A DNA stretch of 64,000 nucleotides from Ignavibacteria bacterium (GTDB lineage Bacteria > Bacteroidota > Ignavibacteria > Ignavibacteriales > Ignavibacteriaceae), in contig JAUYAB010000063.1 of the NCBI GenBank assembly GCA_030693705.1, positions 1 through 64,000 on the forward strand. The letters are read 5' to 3'. The translations under genes and the position numbers were made by a program. The notes beneath the pieces were generated by a model. That model did not search any database. It saw only the letters and a list, made by a program, of their open reading frames with translations, and was not told where the DNA came from. Positions 8,318 through 17,055 of the stretch are shown here, piece after piece; position 1 is the first letter of the stretch, and the number at the start of each line of letters is the position of its first letter.

Positions 8318-8349
8318 TTTGCCAACCTTTGAAATGCTTCCTATATTTG
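8318..8349 (+). promoter_or_regulatory. Bacteroidota-type promoter of lptF-lptG
   Basis: TTTG at 8318-8321, a 20-nt spacer, then TATATTTG at 8342-8349. The -7 element ends 4 nt before the lptF ATG, so the transcript would start at or within a few bases of the start codon. Translation may therefore be leaderless, or a second promoter exists upstream. Confidence 0.5.
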
Positions 8350-8353
8350 TTTT

Positions 8354-9724
8354 ATGATTTTATTCAGATACATATTACGGAACCATGCGGCGCCGTTCCT
8401 TTTTTCAATCACTACGCTGATGTTCATTTTTCTCTTTCAGTTTTTAATGAAATTTGCAGATAAATTAGTTGGAAAGGGATTGGACACCTGGATCGTTATA
8501 AAATTGATTACTTACAATTTGGCGTGGATGGTGGTTCTGGTTGTGCCGATGGCGGTATTGGTCGCAACGCTGATGGCATTTGGGGCAATGGCGCAGAATA
8601 ATGAAATTACTATCATGAAGTCGTCTGGAGTTAGCTTATACAAAATGATCGCCGGACCTTTAGCGGCAAGCGTTGTGGTCGGCGTTTTTCTGATCTTTTT
8701 TAATAATGACGTATTACCTGACGCGAATCATCAGGCGAAGATCTTGATGATGGATATTCAGCAGAAGAAACCAACGCTTTCGATTGAACCGGGAGTGTTC
8801 TCTCAAGAAGTTGATAACTACGCAATTCTTGCCCGTACAATGGATCAGAACAAAAATAAAATGTACGGCGTTACTATTTATGATTACACAAATCCCTATA
8901 AAATAAATATCGTTACCGCAAAAGAAGGGTTGCTCTACTTCTCTAAAAATCAAACAAAATTATTGATGGATTTAAAAAACGGTGAGATACACGAAAGCGG
9001 CGTTTCCGATACCAAACTTTACCGCAAACTTCTTTTTACCAATCATCGCATTGCGATGGATGCACAGCAATTTTCATTACAACAATCCGGTCCCGGTGTG
9101 CAGCGGAGCGACCGCGAATTGAGCGCTCCGGATATGCTCGCCATTGTTGATAGTCTAAAACAGATGCGGTCTAAATATTTTGCTTCGTTCCGAAAAACCA
9201 CAAATAAATTTTTTCTTGGCGATAGTTTTGCGGCTCCCCTCCAAGGGAAAGTTCATCCATCGTATGCACCGAACGACAATTACACAAACCTGATCGAGCG
9301 GGTAAAAAACATTAAGAATGAAGTGCTTTCTTCCTTCCTTCAAGTTGATTTTGTTGATAAAGAAATTGACAAATACATGGTTGAAATTCACAAGAAATAT
9401 TCTATCCCGGCTGCCTGTATCATCTTTATTTTGCTCGGCGCTCCGCTGGGAGTTATTACGCGCAAAGGGGGATTTGGCATGGCGGCAAGCGTTAGCCTCT
9501 TCTTCTTTTTAGTTTATTGGGCGTCGCTCATCGGCGGAGAAAAACTTGCCGACCGAGGATTTATGACCCCTTTCTGGGGGATGTGGAGCGCAAATATTTT
9601 AATGGGAATTGTAGGAATATTACTTACGAAGAAAGTTGCGAATGAAACCGTTACGCTTGATTTTTCATTCTTGAAAAAACTTATTCCAAAAACCTGGCAG
9701 CAAACTGAAGAACCTAATGATTAA
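8354..9724 (+). CDS. lptF: LPS export permease LptF/LptG family (first of pair)
   Basis: 456 aa. Inner-membrane permease that, with a partner permease and the LptB ATPase, lifts lipopolysaccharide out of the inner membrane. The N-terminus MILFRYILRNH and the following membrane helices (to about residue 120), a long periplasmic beta-jellyroll region (about 120-340), and three C-terminal helices (IIFILLGAPLGVITRKGG onward) match the LptF_LptG domain. The G-A-P-L-G loop is typical. It overlaps the next permease gene by 8 nt, so the two form a translationally coupled pair. It is longer than its partner mainly in the periplasmic part. Which of the two is strictly LptF is inferred from gene order. 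Confidence 0.9.
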   Translation: MILFRYILRNHAAPFLFSITTLMFIFLFQFLMKFADKLVGKGLDTWIVIKLITYNLAWMVVLVVPMAVLVATLMAFGAMAQNNEITIMKSSGVSLYKMIAGPLAASVVVGVFLIFFNNDVLPDANHQAKILMMDIQQKKPTLSIEPGVFSQEVDNYAILARTMDQNKNKMYGVTIYDYTNPYKINIVTAKEGLLYFSKNQTKLLMDLKNGEIHESGVSDTKLYRKLLFTNHRIAMDAQQFSLQQSGPGVQRSDRELSAPDMLAIVDSLKQMRSKYFASFRKTTNKFFLGDSFAAPLQGKVHPSYAPNDNYTNLIERVKNIKNEVLSSFLQVDFVDKEIDKYMVEIHKKYSIPAACIIFILLGAPLGVITRKGGFGMAASVSLFFFLVYWASLIGGEKLADRGFMTPFWGMWSANILMGIVGILLTKKVANETVTLDFSFLKKLIPKTWQQTEEPND

Positions 9725-10802
9725 AATTATCGACAGATATGTTGTTAAACAATTTGTGCAGACGATCTTTTTTGCGCTGCTTGCGTTCATCGCAATTTTT
9801 GTAATTGTTGATCTGATGGAAAACCTTGACGACTTCCTTGACCAGAATGTCGTTACCCCGATAATTTTTCAATACTACCTTTACTTTATTCCGGAAATTG
9901 TAAAATTGATTACGCCGGTTTCAGTGTTGTTCGCCGGTTTGTTCACGGTCGGAAAAATGTCCAACACAAACGAATTAACCGCCATTAAAGCGGGTGGAGT
10001 GAACATGTACCGGTTCATGTTCCCGCTGATCATCGTTTCGTTTTTGGTAAGTTTACTTTCAATTTATTTTGGCGGATATGTTGTTCCGAAAGCAAACAAA
10101 GCAAAACTTGAAATTGAAATTAATTATCTGAAGAAAGGTTACTCGTTTGCGGGAAGTAATATTTTTTTCCAGGATACCAAGAATAAAATCGTAAATATTT
10201 CCTATTACGACGAGACGAACCTAATTGCGCATCGGGTGAGCGTACAAGAATTTGGAAAAGATGACATCACCAAAATGATAAACCGGATGGATGCCCAACA
10301 ATTGGTTTTCGACAGCACAAAAAATATGTGGATCGCAAAGATCGGGTCGTTTAGGAGATTTGGAAATCTCTCCGACACACTCGAAAATTTTACTCAAAAA
10401 GAAATGCCTTCACTTCAATTTAAACCGAACGAGCTTGCCTTTAAACAGCAAAAACCGGAACAGATGAATCTCCCTGAATTAAAAACCTTGATCTCCGATA
10501 AACAAAAAGCCGGGAACGATCCAACTTCGGTACAAATAGAATATTACTCCCGTTATTCATTCGCGATGGCAAGTCTGGTGGTAGTTCTGTTTGGCATGCC
10601 TCTTTCAGCAAATAAAAGAAAAGGCGGGTTGGCATTGCAATTCGGAATAAACATTCTCATCACTTTTATTTATTTAGGATTGATGAAGATCATCCAGGCA
10701 TTCGGAAAGAACGGTGCGCTCGACCCGGTGCTTACCGCGTGGCTTGTAAATATTTTCTTCTTTATCGGTTCGTTGATCAATCTTTCAAGAGTAAAACAAT
10801 AG
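9717..10802 (+). CDS. lptG: LPS export permease LptG family (second of pair)
   Basis: 361 aa. Partner of the preceding permease in the LPS-extraction complex. The N-terminus IIDRYVVKQFVQTIFFALLAF is the family hallmark. Then come three membrane helices to about residue 120, a periplasmic domain, and three C-terminal helices beginning near SFAMASLVVVLFGMPLS. It starts inside the upstream gene (8-nt overlap). Its last 31 codons plus stop, about 10707-10801, recur as a diverged copy at 11772-11866, on the far side of a HEPN/MNT pair. The gene itself is complete and ends in a normal family C-terminus. Confidence 0.92.
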   Translation: MIKIIDRYVVKQFVQTIFFALLAFIAIFVIVDLMENLDDFLDQNVVTPIIFQYYLYFIPEIVKLITPVSVLFAGLFTVGKMSNTNELTAIKAGGVNMYRFMFPLIIVSFLVSLLSIYFGGYVVPKANKAKLEIEINYLKKGYSFAGSNIFFQDTKNKIVNISYYDETNLIAHRVSVQEFGKDDITKMINRMDAQQLVFDSTKNMWIAKIGSFRRFGNLSDTLENFTQKEMPSLQFKPNELAFKQQKPEQMNLPELKTLISDKQKAGNDPTSVQIEYYSRYSFAMASLVVVLFGMPLSANKRKGGLALQFGINILITFIYLGLMKIIQAFGKNGALDPVLTAWLVNIFFFIGSLINLSRVKQ

Positions 10803-11076
10803 CGAAGCGGCAAAACAAGAATTGATTAATACATTAAGAAGTCTTTACCATACGGCTGCATTATAAGATTATTAAAACCTTTTGTAAATTGATTTACCAT
10901 AATGTATTTTATGTTAAGTGAAAATTTGTTTATAAAGAGTTAAGTAAGTTGCACCGGATGGCAGAAAGTAAAATGCCGAGTTGCAACACTTAAAAACCAT
11001 TCTAGGTGTGTTATGAAAAGATATAAACTAATTTCTTATTGTTCCCATATCTTAACATGGAGAATAAAATAAAACC

Positions 11077-11469
11077 TTGAAAAAAGAACAACTTATCAAG
11101 TATTGGATTGATGCCTCTGAGTTAGACTTCCGAGCGATGGACAATCTTTATGCTTCTAAAGATTTTGTTTGGTCTTTATTTTTGGGGCATTTAGTAATTG
11201 AGAAATTACTTAAAGCATTTGCTGCAAAAAATGACCTGGCTGCCATTTCTAAAATTCACGACTTAAATAAACTTGCTAAAGCTGCCGGTCTTGATTTAAC
11301 CGAATCATTAAAGGATTCATTTGATATTATAACTTCATTCAACATTGAGGCTCGTTACCCGGACTATAAACATCTATTTTATAAAAAATGCACCAATAAA
11401 TTTACTTCAAGCAACATTAAACGAATTAAAGATATACGAATATGGCTCTTAGAACTACTAAAGAAATAA
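11077..11469 (+). CDS. HEPN-domain toxin (HepT-like)
   Basis: 130 aa from a TTG start. KKEQLIKYWIDASELDFRAMD is the typical HEPN N-terminus, and the nearest upstream ATG runs into a stop, so TTG is preferred. HEPN proteins are helical RNases. The catalytic R-x(4-6)-H motif appears as R93, H99 (RYPDYKH), followed by Tyr102. The order HEPN then nucleotidyltransferase with a 28-nt overlap matches HepT/MntA modules, in which the nucleotidyltransferase modifies and silences the RNase. The R-H spacing of five residues and the trailing Tyr are compatible with, but do not prove, the AMPylation-type system. The pair sits between two copies of the lptG 3' end. Confidence 0.85.
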   Translation: MKKEQLIKYWIDASELDFRAMDNLYASKDFVWSLFLGHLVIEKLLKAFAAKNDLAAISKIHDLNKLAKAAGLDLTESLKDSFDIITSFNIEARYPDYKHLFYKKCTNKFTSSNIKRIKDIRIWLLELLKK

Positions 11470-11765
11470 GTGAAATTGTACGAAGATACCGCGCCATTCT
11501 TTTGGAAGCCGGGTTCCCATTGGAAAGGATTATTCTTTTCGGTTCATTCGCCCGCAACAAACAAAAAGTTTATAGCGATATTGATGTAGCCGTTGTATTA
11601 AAAAACTATTCAAGTGATAGATTTATTGCCCGGTTAGAGTTAATGAAATATTACCGTGAATTTGAAGAGGTGATTGAACCTCATCCTTTTTTAACAACTG
11701 AATTTGATAAATCCGATCCTTTGGTTTGCGATATATTAGAAAATGGAATTGAAGTTTCTGCTTGA
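11442..11765 (+). CDS. Minimal nucleotidyltransferase antitoxin (MntA-like)
   Basis: 107 aa. The nucleotidyltransferase signature G-S-x(10)-D-x-D is complete: G34, S35, D46 and D48 (FGSFAR ... SDIDVAVV). In characterised HepT/MntA pairs this protein transfers AMP to the HEPN toxin. It overlaps the toxin gene by 28 nt. Its stop codon is only 6 nt before the duplicated lptG 3' end, so the duplication breakpoint abuts the antitoxin gene. The length is normal for the single-domain MNT family. Confidence 0.88.
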   Translation: MALRTTKEISEIVRRYRAILLEAGFPLERIILFGSFARNKQKVYSDIDVAVVLKNYSSDRFIARLELMKYYREFEEVIEPHPFLTTEFDKSDPLVCDILENGIEVSA

Positions 11766-11771
11766 ACAAGT

Positions 11772-11866
11772 AAGAACGGCGCACTTGATTCCGTGCTTAC
11801 CGCGTGGCTTGTAAATATTTTCTTCTTAATCGGTTCGCTGATAAATCTTTCAAGAGTGAAACAATA
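11772..11866 (+). pseudogene. Diverged second copy of the lptG 3' end
   Basis: 95 bp aligning without gaps to 10707-10801 with 10 mismatches (about 89% identity). In the lptG frame it still reads from KNGALD to the stop codon after SRVKQ. Seven of the mismatches are synonymous; the rest give only Pro-to-Ser (two bases) and Phe-to-Leu. That pattern means the copy diverged while part of a working lptG gene, not after a local duplication. It has no start codon of its own and cannot be a gene. Confidence 0.9.
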
Positions 11867-12363
11867 ATTTGGTAGAAACATTGAAGTCTATCACGCTTTG
11901 GCGTGACGCAACATCTCTACAACGGAAGCAGAATATTTTATAACTCCATCATCCAGATTCATCGGGATGATTTGTTCGCACAGTTCTATCCTTCAGGCAT
12001 TTAGATAATCACTAGTACTAACATGTTAACAATAATTGAATATCGAATATTGATCAAGGGATAATTAGGTTAACTGGGGTATTCCCTTCTATTCAGTTAC
12101 AGAATTAAACGTAATTTTCTGACTTATGATGTGATCGTGCCATACAGTTTGTTCCATTTTTGTACGATTTTTGAGGTAAAGTTCAGTGAGCACGTTTTCA
12201 AAACCTATATGGGCCTCTGTTAATTTCATAACCGCCAAAACACTGAATTACTGGACAGTTGTGAATTCCCCGGTTTAGGTTATATCCTTCTCTCTCCAAG
12301 AGTGGTAAAACAAAAAAGGCATATCAAAACGATATGCCTTTTTCAATTAAAAGTGAACTTAGT
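11867..12363. other. Intergenic region downstream of the lptG 3' remnant
   Basis: 497 bp with no supported ORF on either strand. It contains a short run of AATATCG-like heptamers near 12037-12057. Its right end is the terminator at 12312-12343. The sequence just after the remnant does not resemble the sequence after the intact lptG. Confidence 0.55.
12312..12343 (-). terminator. Intrinsic terminator of the TonB receptor/PorV operon
   Basis: The arms AAAAAGGCATATC and GATATGCCTTTTT surround the loop AAAAC. An A run on the left (T run on the minus strand) and a T run on the right make it usable in both directions. It lies about 20 nt past the stop codon at 12364. Confidence 0.88.
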
Positions 12364-13371
12364 TTAGAACTTAATACCCATTGAAAAATGCTGGGTATTT
12401 TTTAACATTCCGAAATCCTGATAAGCGTAATCAAGTGATACGCCGAGACCCGGGAAGAATTCGTACATTAAACCAACACCAAGAGTTAAACCTTCTTCGG
12501 AGTTTGTAAGGAACAATGATTTGTATCCGCCGCGTACAGAGATCATGTTCTCAAAAACATATTCTGCACCAACATTCAACGCTTCGGAGTTATCATTCGG
12601 ATGGAGCGCATCAACACCAACGGTAAAGCGGTGTTCTTCGGTACTAAGTACATCCATTGCAACACCAACTCTAAAGGTTAAAGGAAGCGGAAAATCATCT
12701 GTTTTTAATGTAGCCAATATCTGGTCATTATTTCCGTAAATATTAGGATTAATATCATGGAGAACGTAAAGGTCTTTTCCGTCCATACGCATATCAGTTC
12801 CGAAATTTGTAATGGTGGCAGCCATTCTTAAACCATAGAGATCGGAATTAAAGAGAATTCCAAGATCAACCGCAACTGCGGAAGCTGAGGAATTCCAAAT
12901 CGACTCGTTTATGTATTTAAGATTACCGCCGATAGAAAAACGATCGGTTAAACTATATGCGTAGGTTATAGCAAGAGAGTAATCCTTTGCGGAGAACATC
13001 TCACCGGTTCCTTCCGGTTCACGCATGGAGGTTACTTCCATCTTTCCGTAGTCTAAGTAAGTAAGACTTAACCCAACGGCTCCGAGATCACCCAAATTTA
13101 ATGCGGCTCCCGCCCAATTGTAGGTAATATCGGCGAACCATTTTGTGTGTGCAAAGAAAGCTTCGTTCCCGGTTATTCTTGAGATACCGGCAGGATTCCA
13201 GTAGAGCGAAGTAATATCATTCGCGGTTGCTGCAAAGGCGCCTCCCATTGCTATCGGACGCGAGCCGACACCAATGTTTAAGAAAGCCGCTGCAGTTGAA
13301 CCGACTTTCGTTTGTGCAAACGAAAGTCCGGTTATAAAGATCAATAAAGTTAATATTTTAAGTTTTTTCAT
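12364..13371 (-). CDS. PorV/PorQ-family outer-membrane protein
   Basis: 335 aa with signal peptide MKKLKILTLLIFITGLSFAQ (cleavage after A19 or Q20). The mature start T-K-V-G-S-T-A-A-A-F-L-N-I-G-V-G-S-R-P-I is the hallmark of the PorV family (UPF0164), followed by AMGGAFAATANDITSLYWNPAGI, the FadL-like Asn-Pro-Ala-Gly plug. The rest is beta barrel ending in Phe (FSMGIKF). PorV acts with the type IX secretion machinery as cargo shuttle or anchor protein. It is encoded 13 nt downstream of a 1217-aa secreted protein with a T9SS-like C-terminus, so it may serve that cargo. It could equally be a paralogue of unknown specificity. Confidence 0.85.
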   Translation of the reverse strand: MKKLKILTLLIFITGLSFAQTKVGSTAAAFLNIGVGSRPIAMGGAFAATANDITSLYWNPAGISRITGNEAFFAHTKWFADITYNWAGAALNLGDLGAVGLSLTYLDYGKMEVTSMREPEGTGEMFSAKDYSLAITYAYSLTDRFSIGGNLKYINESIWNSSASAVAVDLGILFNSDLYGLRMAATITNFGTDMRMDGKDLYVLHDINPNIYGNNDQILATLKTDDFPLPLTFRVGVAMDVLSTEEHRFTVGVDALHPNDNSEALNVGAEYVFENMISVRGGYKSLFLTNSEEGLTLGVGLMYEFFPGLGVSLDYAYQDFGMLKNTQHFSMGIKF

Positions 13372-13384
13372 CTCTCAAACTCCG

Positions 13385-16300
13385 TTATTTAATGAGAGCA
13401 AATTTGCCAATTTTCGTTCCGACACCCGGCGCATCCACTACAAATACATACACGCCGAATGCTACGTCGAGATTTTCCTCGGTACGTAGATTCCAATACA
13501 CATCACCAACAAACAGATCGCTGTGACTTAATGTTTTCACTAATTCACCTCTTACGGTAAAGATGGAGATCTTTGATCCCGGAGGAATCCTCGTAAACCG
13601 GATCTCTCTTTCACCTCTACCGCTTGTTTGTGTACTCGATAATCTTGATTCACCTTCATGCGTTACCACATAAGGATTCGGGACTACTTTAATTCTGTCT
13701 AAATCATTTTTCGCGGTACTGTTATCTATACTCGCCGGATCAACGGAGAAGGTAACTTGGTCAACTCGGTTGAACGGTTTGGTGGTATAAATACTCAAGA
13801 ACCCGGCAGTCTCCAAAGGAGCGTTTGTTGTTCCATATTGGAAGATCACGTTAAATGTCCGGTATGGTTTCCCTTGAATTTCTTCTTTGAAAATAATGTT
13901 ATAGCTTGTGCTCACTGTACCGGTCTTAAAATAGACACATTTGATATAATTACCGGTAGTTAGATTTTTTACTCTGAATTTAACAGGAACGGCGGCAATA
14001 CGGTTACTTGCTGTATTTGAGCCTAAAGTATCAGCTACAGAAGTATCTACAACAGCATCGGAAAATTCAATTTGATAATCGTACGGCATAGCGATACCAC
14101 CAATTTCGGGCTTACTTGCAGGTGGAGGAAATACTCTGAAAATGTACGGAGGCGGTGTAGCAGAAGTAATACCTTCGAAACCTGATTTAGCAGTATCGGT
14201 TTTAATTACATTTTCGTTGTACAACTGTATTCTGAAACCATGAATTATTTTAGTCTCTCCATTGAATTTAGTGCTCTTATCAATAACTGTGTCAGCGGTT
14301 CCAATATAAAAAGTTGTATCGGTAATTATCGAATTACTGTTTACAAGGATTTCAACTCCTTTAGGAACAGCAATGGTTTGACCAGGATTAACCAGGTACA
14401 TCGCATCTAATGAAGGAATTCTCACTGTATCAGGACTAACTAAATCGATGAGCGACCAGTTTGAAGTGTATCCTTGTAAAGCGGTATCCTGGAAAACAAT
14501 TTGATACTGATTAATCGCATGAACTGCATGGTCATCAACCATTTCAATTTCTATCGATCCGGTTCCTCTAAAATTAGCTGACTTTTGGAGCAAACTGATC
14601 TTAGCAGGTTTGTAACCGGATGGACGAGCGCCGGGAGTAATGAATCCGGTATTATCATCAGTAACAATTTGTCCTGAGGATATCCTGTCTATAAACTTAG
14701 AATTTTCTGAAGGGAAAATATCTAACTTCGCATCGCCTGCATCATAAGAACAAACTGCATAATAGTATGTCTGCCCTTTAATGACCGTAGAATCAACAAA
14801 CCTATTGACAATACCGGTATTGTTTCCGAGATAAAAGGTTGTCCCACCGACTTGTTCAAGGAGGGCAGCTGAAGGATAAAAGAATCCCGAAATGCTGTCA
14901 TCCAAATCGTATTGCACGATAGGTTTATCGAACGATAAAGTTCCGAGGGCACTGGTAATTTGTCTTGAATCAATAAAACCGGCATCAGTAGAGCGATAAA
15001 TTTTGTATCCTTGAAAATCTTTCTTCTTGGAAATAAAATCCTTTGAATTTTCTACAGGCTCGCCATCCCAATAAATTACAGCATTACCATCCTCATGAGT
15101 AACCGTAATTTTCGGTTTTCTTGGGGGCTGAGGGAATTTATATCCCGCATTGTAAATTTGTTGCACAATGGTTTTGCTTCGTGTGATATCATCATAATCA
15201 ACGCCAAAAACCAGGGCAACTGAGAAGCGTTCAGTTTGACCAGCCTTTAATGGGAAATAACCTGATGCATAAATAAAATCTCCATCCATTGGGGTTGGCG
15301 GAACAACATCAAATCTTCCTGGAAACATTCTCGTCCAAACAGCTTGGTCATCACTTAAATCCGGTGAAGCAGATTGATTGAAAAAGTTAAAACTTGTTAA
15401 ACCTATTTGATCAGATTCGTGCGGATCGGTTCTGCCAAAATTTGGCTCACCCTGGTCTGGTATTCCATTTCCTTCTGAACCGTCATTATCAGGTCTAATA
15501 TAATTATCGTCTTCTGTACCTACTCCATCGGAACCAACGTCATCCACAAGAGGATCCCAGTCGCCGTCTTCATCACCAGAAAAGTGTGATTTTAAGATAA
15601 CAGCTCCATCAGGATTGAGAACAAAACTTGAGACAATATTTCCTGCTAAATTATCTCGTTTTTCATCAATCAAAGGATCATCAACTGCTATGTTATTGAT
15701 ATAATCTTTATAACGTAAACCAAGAAGTCCTTTTTTATCTCTTGTATAAAAATCAATTGATTCATTCTCGTCTATTAAACCGTCGAGATCATTATCAATT
15801 CCATCGTAAGCGCTAGTATCAGGGTAGGCTATTTTTCTATCCTGTGACCATGAAGCGATATGCCCTTCACGGAATTTGGAGATACCGGGATTAATGATAA
15901 ATCGAACGCCCATCGAATAAACTGTATCGGAAGTATTGTTTACAGGGTGTAAACTTCTTACGTAGGTTGCAGGATCTATCAGAACAACGTTATCTCCAGC
16001 TTTATAGATTACACCTGCCGTGTCAAAATTAGCGTGAGTAAATGTTTTAGCAACAGGGTTAGGAGAATCGTCATCGTTATCTATACCGTCAAAAGGATTA
16101 CCCGGAGATTCGAGGAATGCATATCCAACATAACCAACTTTCTGACCATGGTTTCCAATTCCATCATTATCCCAAGAATAGGTGATCCAATTATCAATAT
16201 CGAAATAACCAAGATCATCGCCGCTGTCTCCATCTCCGCCGGCTAAAGTTCCAACGACAGTGCCAAAATCAGCTTTTCTGTAATTATAAGTCCCTTCATT

Positions 16301-17038
16301 TTTAATATCATAGAGCCAGAAGAGTGTATTTTCTGCTAAAAAGCTCGCCCATTGAAAACCACGAACAGCTAATTGCAAACCCATCCCGTGGCGTGTTGCA
16401 TCTGTAGAGTCGGGTTGAAAAAAATTAACATTGAGATTAGCATAGTTATCAGTATTAAACTGATCATCCCATTGATCGTCAGCCCAAAAATAACTTTCTT
16501 GATCAGCGTTAATCTGTCCACGACCAAAATAACCGTCCCATTCTGAATTTCCGTTACCATCCGTCCAGTCCGGGTGATCGCGCCATCCACCAATGGGCCA
16601 AGTGCCAGGCAAATGACTCATAGCAATTCCTTCTTGAGCAACCTTACTTTCGTATGACGGATTATTAAAGCCGGGTATCGGGTTAAAACCCCAAAAATAA
16701 TTATTAACAGGATTTTTTTCAGCAGCTTGACCATTTCGTGGTCCACGTGAAATAGTAACAGAATGGAGTGTGTCACCATTTTTATTAATAAATTCAAGTC
16801 CAATCAAAGGGATGCAATCCCCGATATAGTTCTCACCGGAACCGCGAGGCCATTCGCCACGAATATCAACACCGGAATTAAACCCGGAAACTTGGGCATC
16901 ATTATAAAAGGAAATAGCAACTCTATTTCCTTTATGAAAACCAACTCTTCTTAAGTTTGGGTCACTTCGTTGTGCAAGAAGACTTCCGACCGCAATAAAA
17001 AAGATGAGTAATAAATTTTTATAATATTTTTTATTCAT
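13385..17038 (-). CDS. Large secreted protein with T9SS-type/FlgD-like C-terminal domain
   Basis: 1217 aa. Signal peptide at residues 1-22 (MNKKYYKNLLLIFFIAVGSLLAQ). Asp-rich patches such as FDGIDNDDDSPNP, YDGIDNDLDGLIDEN and DEDGDWDPLVDD at about residues 320-510 look like thrombospondin-type-3 or dockerin-like calcium sites. Fibronectin-III-like segments (YWDGEPVENS, YKIYRST, TYYYAVCSYD) follow at about residues 650-770. The last 90 residues start VVPNPYVV and end GVYVFVVDAPGVGTKIGKFALIK, the shape of T9SS/FlgD-like C-terminal sorting domains. No catalytic site is recognised. It lies between a TonB receptor and a PorV-like gene in one operon. Confidence 0.82.
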   Translation of the reverse strand: MNKKYYKNLLLIFFIAVGSLLAQRSDPNLRRVGFHKGNRVAISFYNDAQVSGFNSGVDIRGEWPRGSGENYIGDCIPLIGLEFINKNGDTLHSVTISRGPRNGQAAEKNPVNNYFWGFNPIPGFNNPSYESKVAQEGIAMSHLPGTWPIGGWRDHPDWTDGNGNSEWDGYFGRGQINADQESYFWADDQWDDQFNTDNYANLNVNFFQPDSTDATRHGMGLQLAVRGFQWASFLAENTLFWLYDIKNEGTYNYRKADFGTVVGTLAGGDGDSGDDLGYFDIDNWITYSWDNDGIGNHGQKVGYVGYAFLESPGNPFDGIDNDDDSPNPVAKTFTHANFDTAGVIYKAGDNVVLIDPATYVRSLHPVNNTSDTVYSMGVRFIINPGISKFREGHIASWSQDRKIAYPDTSAYDGIDNDLDGLIDENESIDFYTRDKKGLLGLRYKDYINNIAVDDPLIDEKRDNLAGNIVSSFVLNPDGAVILKSHFSGDEDGDWDPLVDDVGSDGVGTEDDNYIRPDNDGSEGNGIPDQGEPNFGRTDPHESDQIGLTSFNFFNQSASPDLSDDQAVWTRMFPGRFDVVPPTPMDGDFIYASGYFPLKAGQTERFSVALVFGVDYDDITRSKTIVQQIYNAGYKFPQPPRKPKITVTHEDGNAVIYWDGEPVENSKDFISKKKDFQGYKIYRSTDAGFIDSRQITSALGTLSFDKPIVQYDLDDSISGFFYPSAALLEQVGGTTFYLGNNTGIVNRFVDSTVIKGQTYYYAVCSYDAGDAKLDIFPSENSKFIDRISSGQIVTDDNTGFITPGARPSGYKPAKISLLQKSANFRGTGSIEIEMVDDHAVHAINQYQIVFQDTALQGYTSNWSLIDLVSPDTVRIPSLDAMYLVNPGQTIAVPKGVEILVNSNSIITDTTFYIGTADTVIDKSTKFNGETKIIHGFRIQLYNENVIKTDTAKSGFEGITSATPPPYIFRVFPPPASKPEIGGIAMPYDYQIEFSDAVVDTSVADTLGSNTASNRIAAVPVKFRVKNLTTGNYIKCVYFKTGTVSTSYNIIFKEEIQGKPYRTFNVIFQYGTTNAPLETAGFLSIYTTKPFNRVDQVTFSVDPASIDNSTAKNDLDRIKVVPNPYVVTHEGESRLSSTQTSGRGEREIRFTRIPPGSKISIFTVRGELVKTLSHSDLFVGDVYWNLRTEENLDVAFGVYVFVVDAPGVGTKIGKFALIK

Positions 17039-17055
17039 ATCAATAAGCCTTGGGA

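Noticed and set aside
11772-11866. A third LptF/LptG permease gene
   Set aside because: Only 31 codons plus stop remain, with no start; it is a duplicated gene end.
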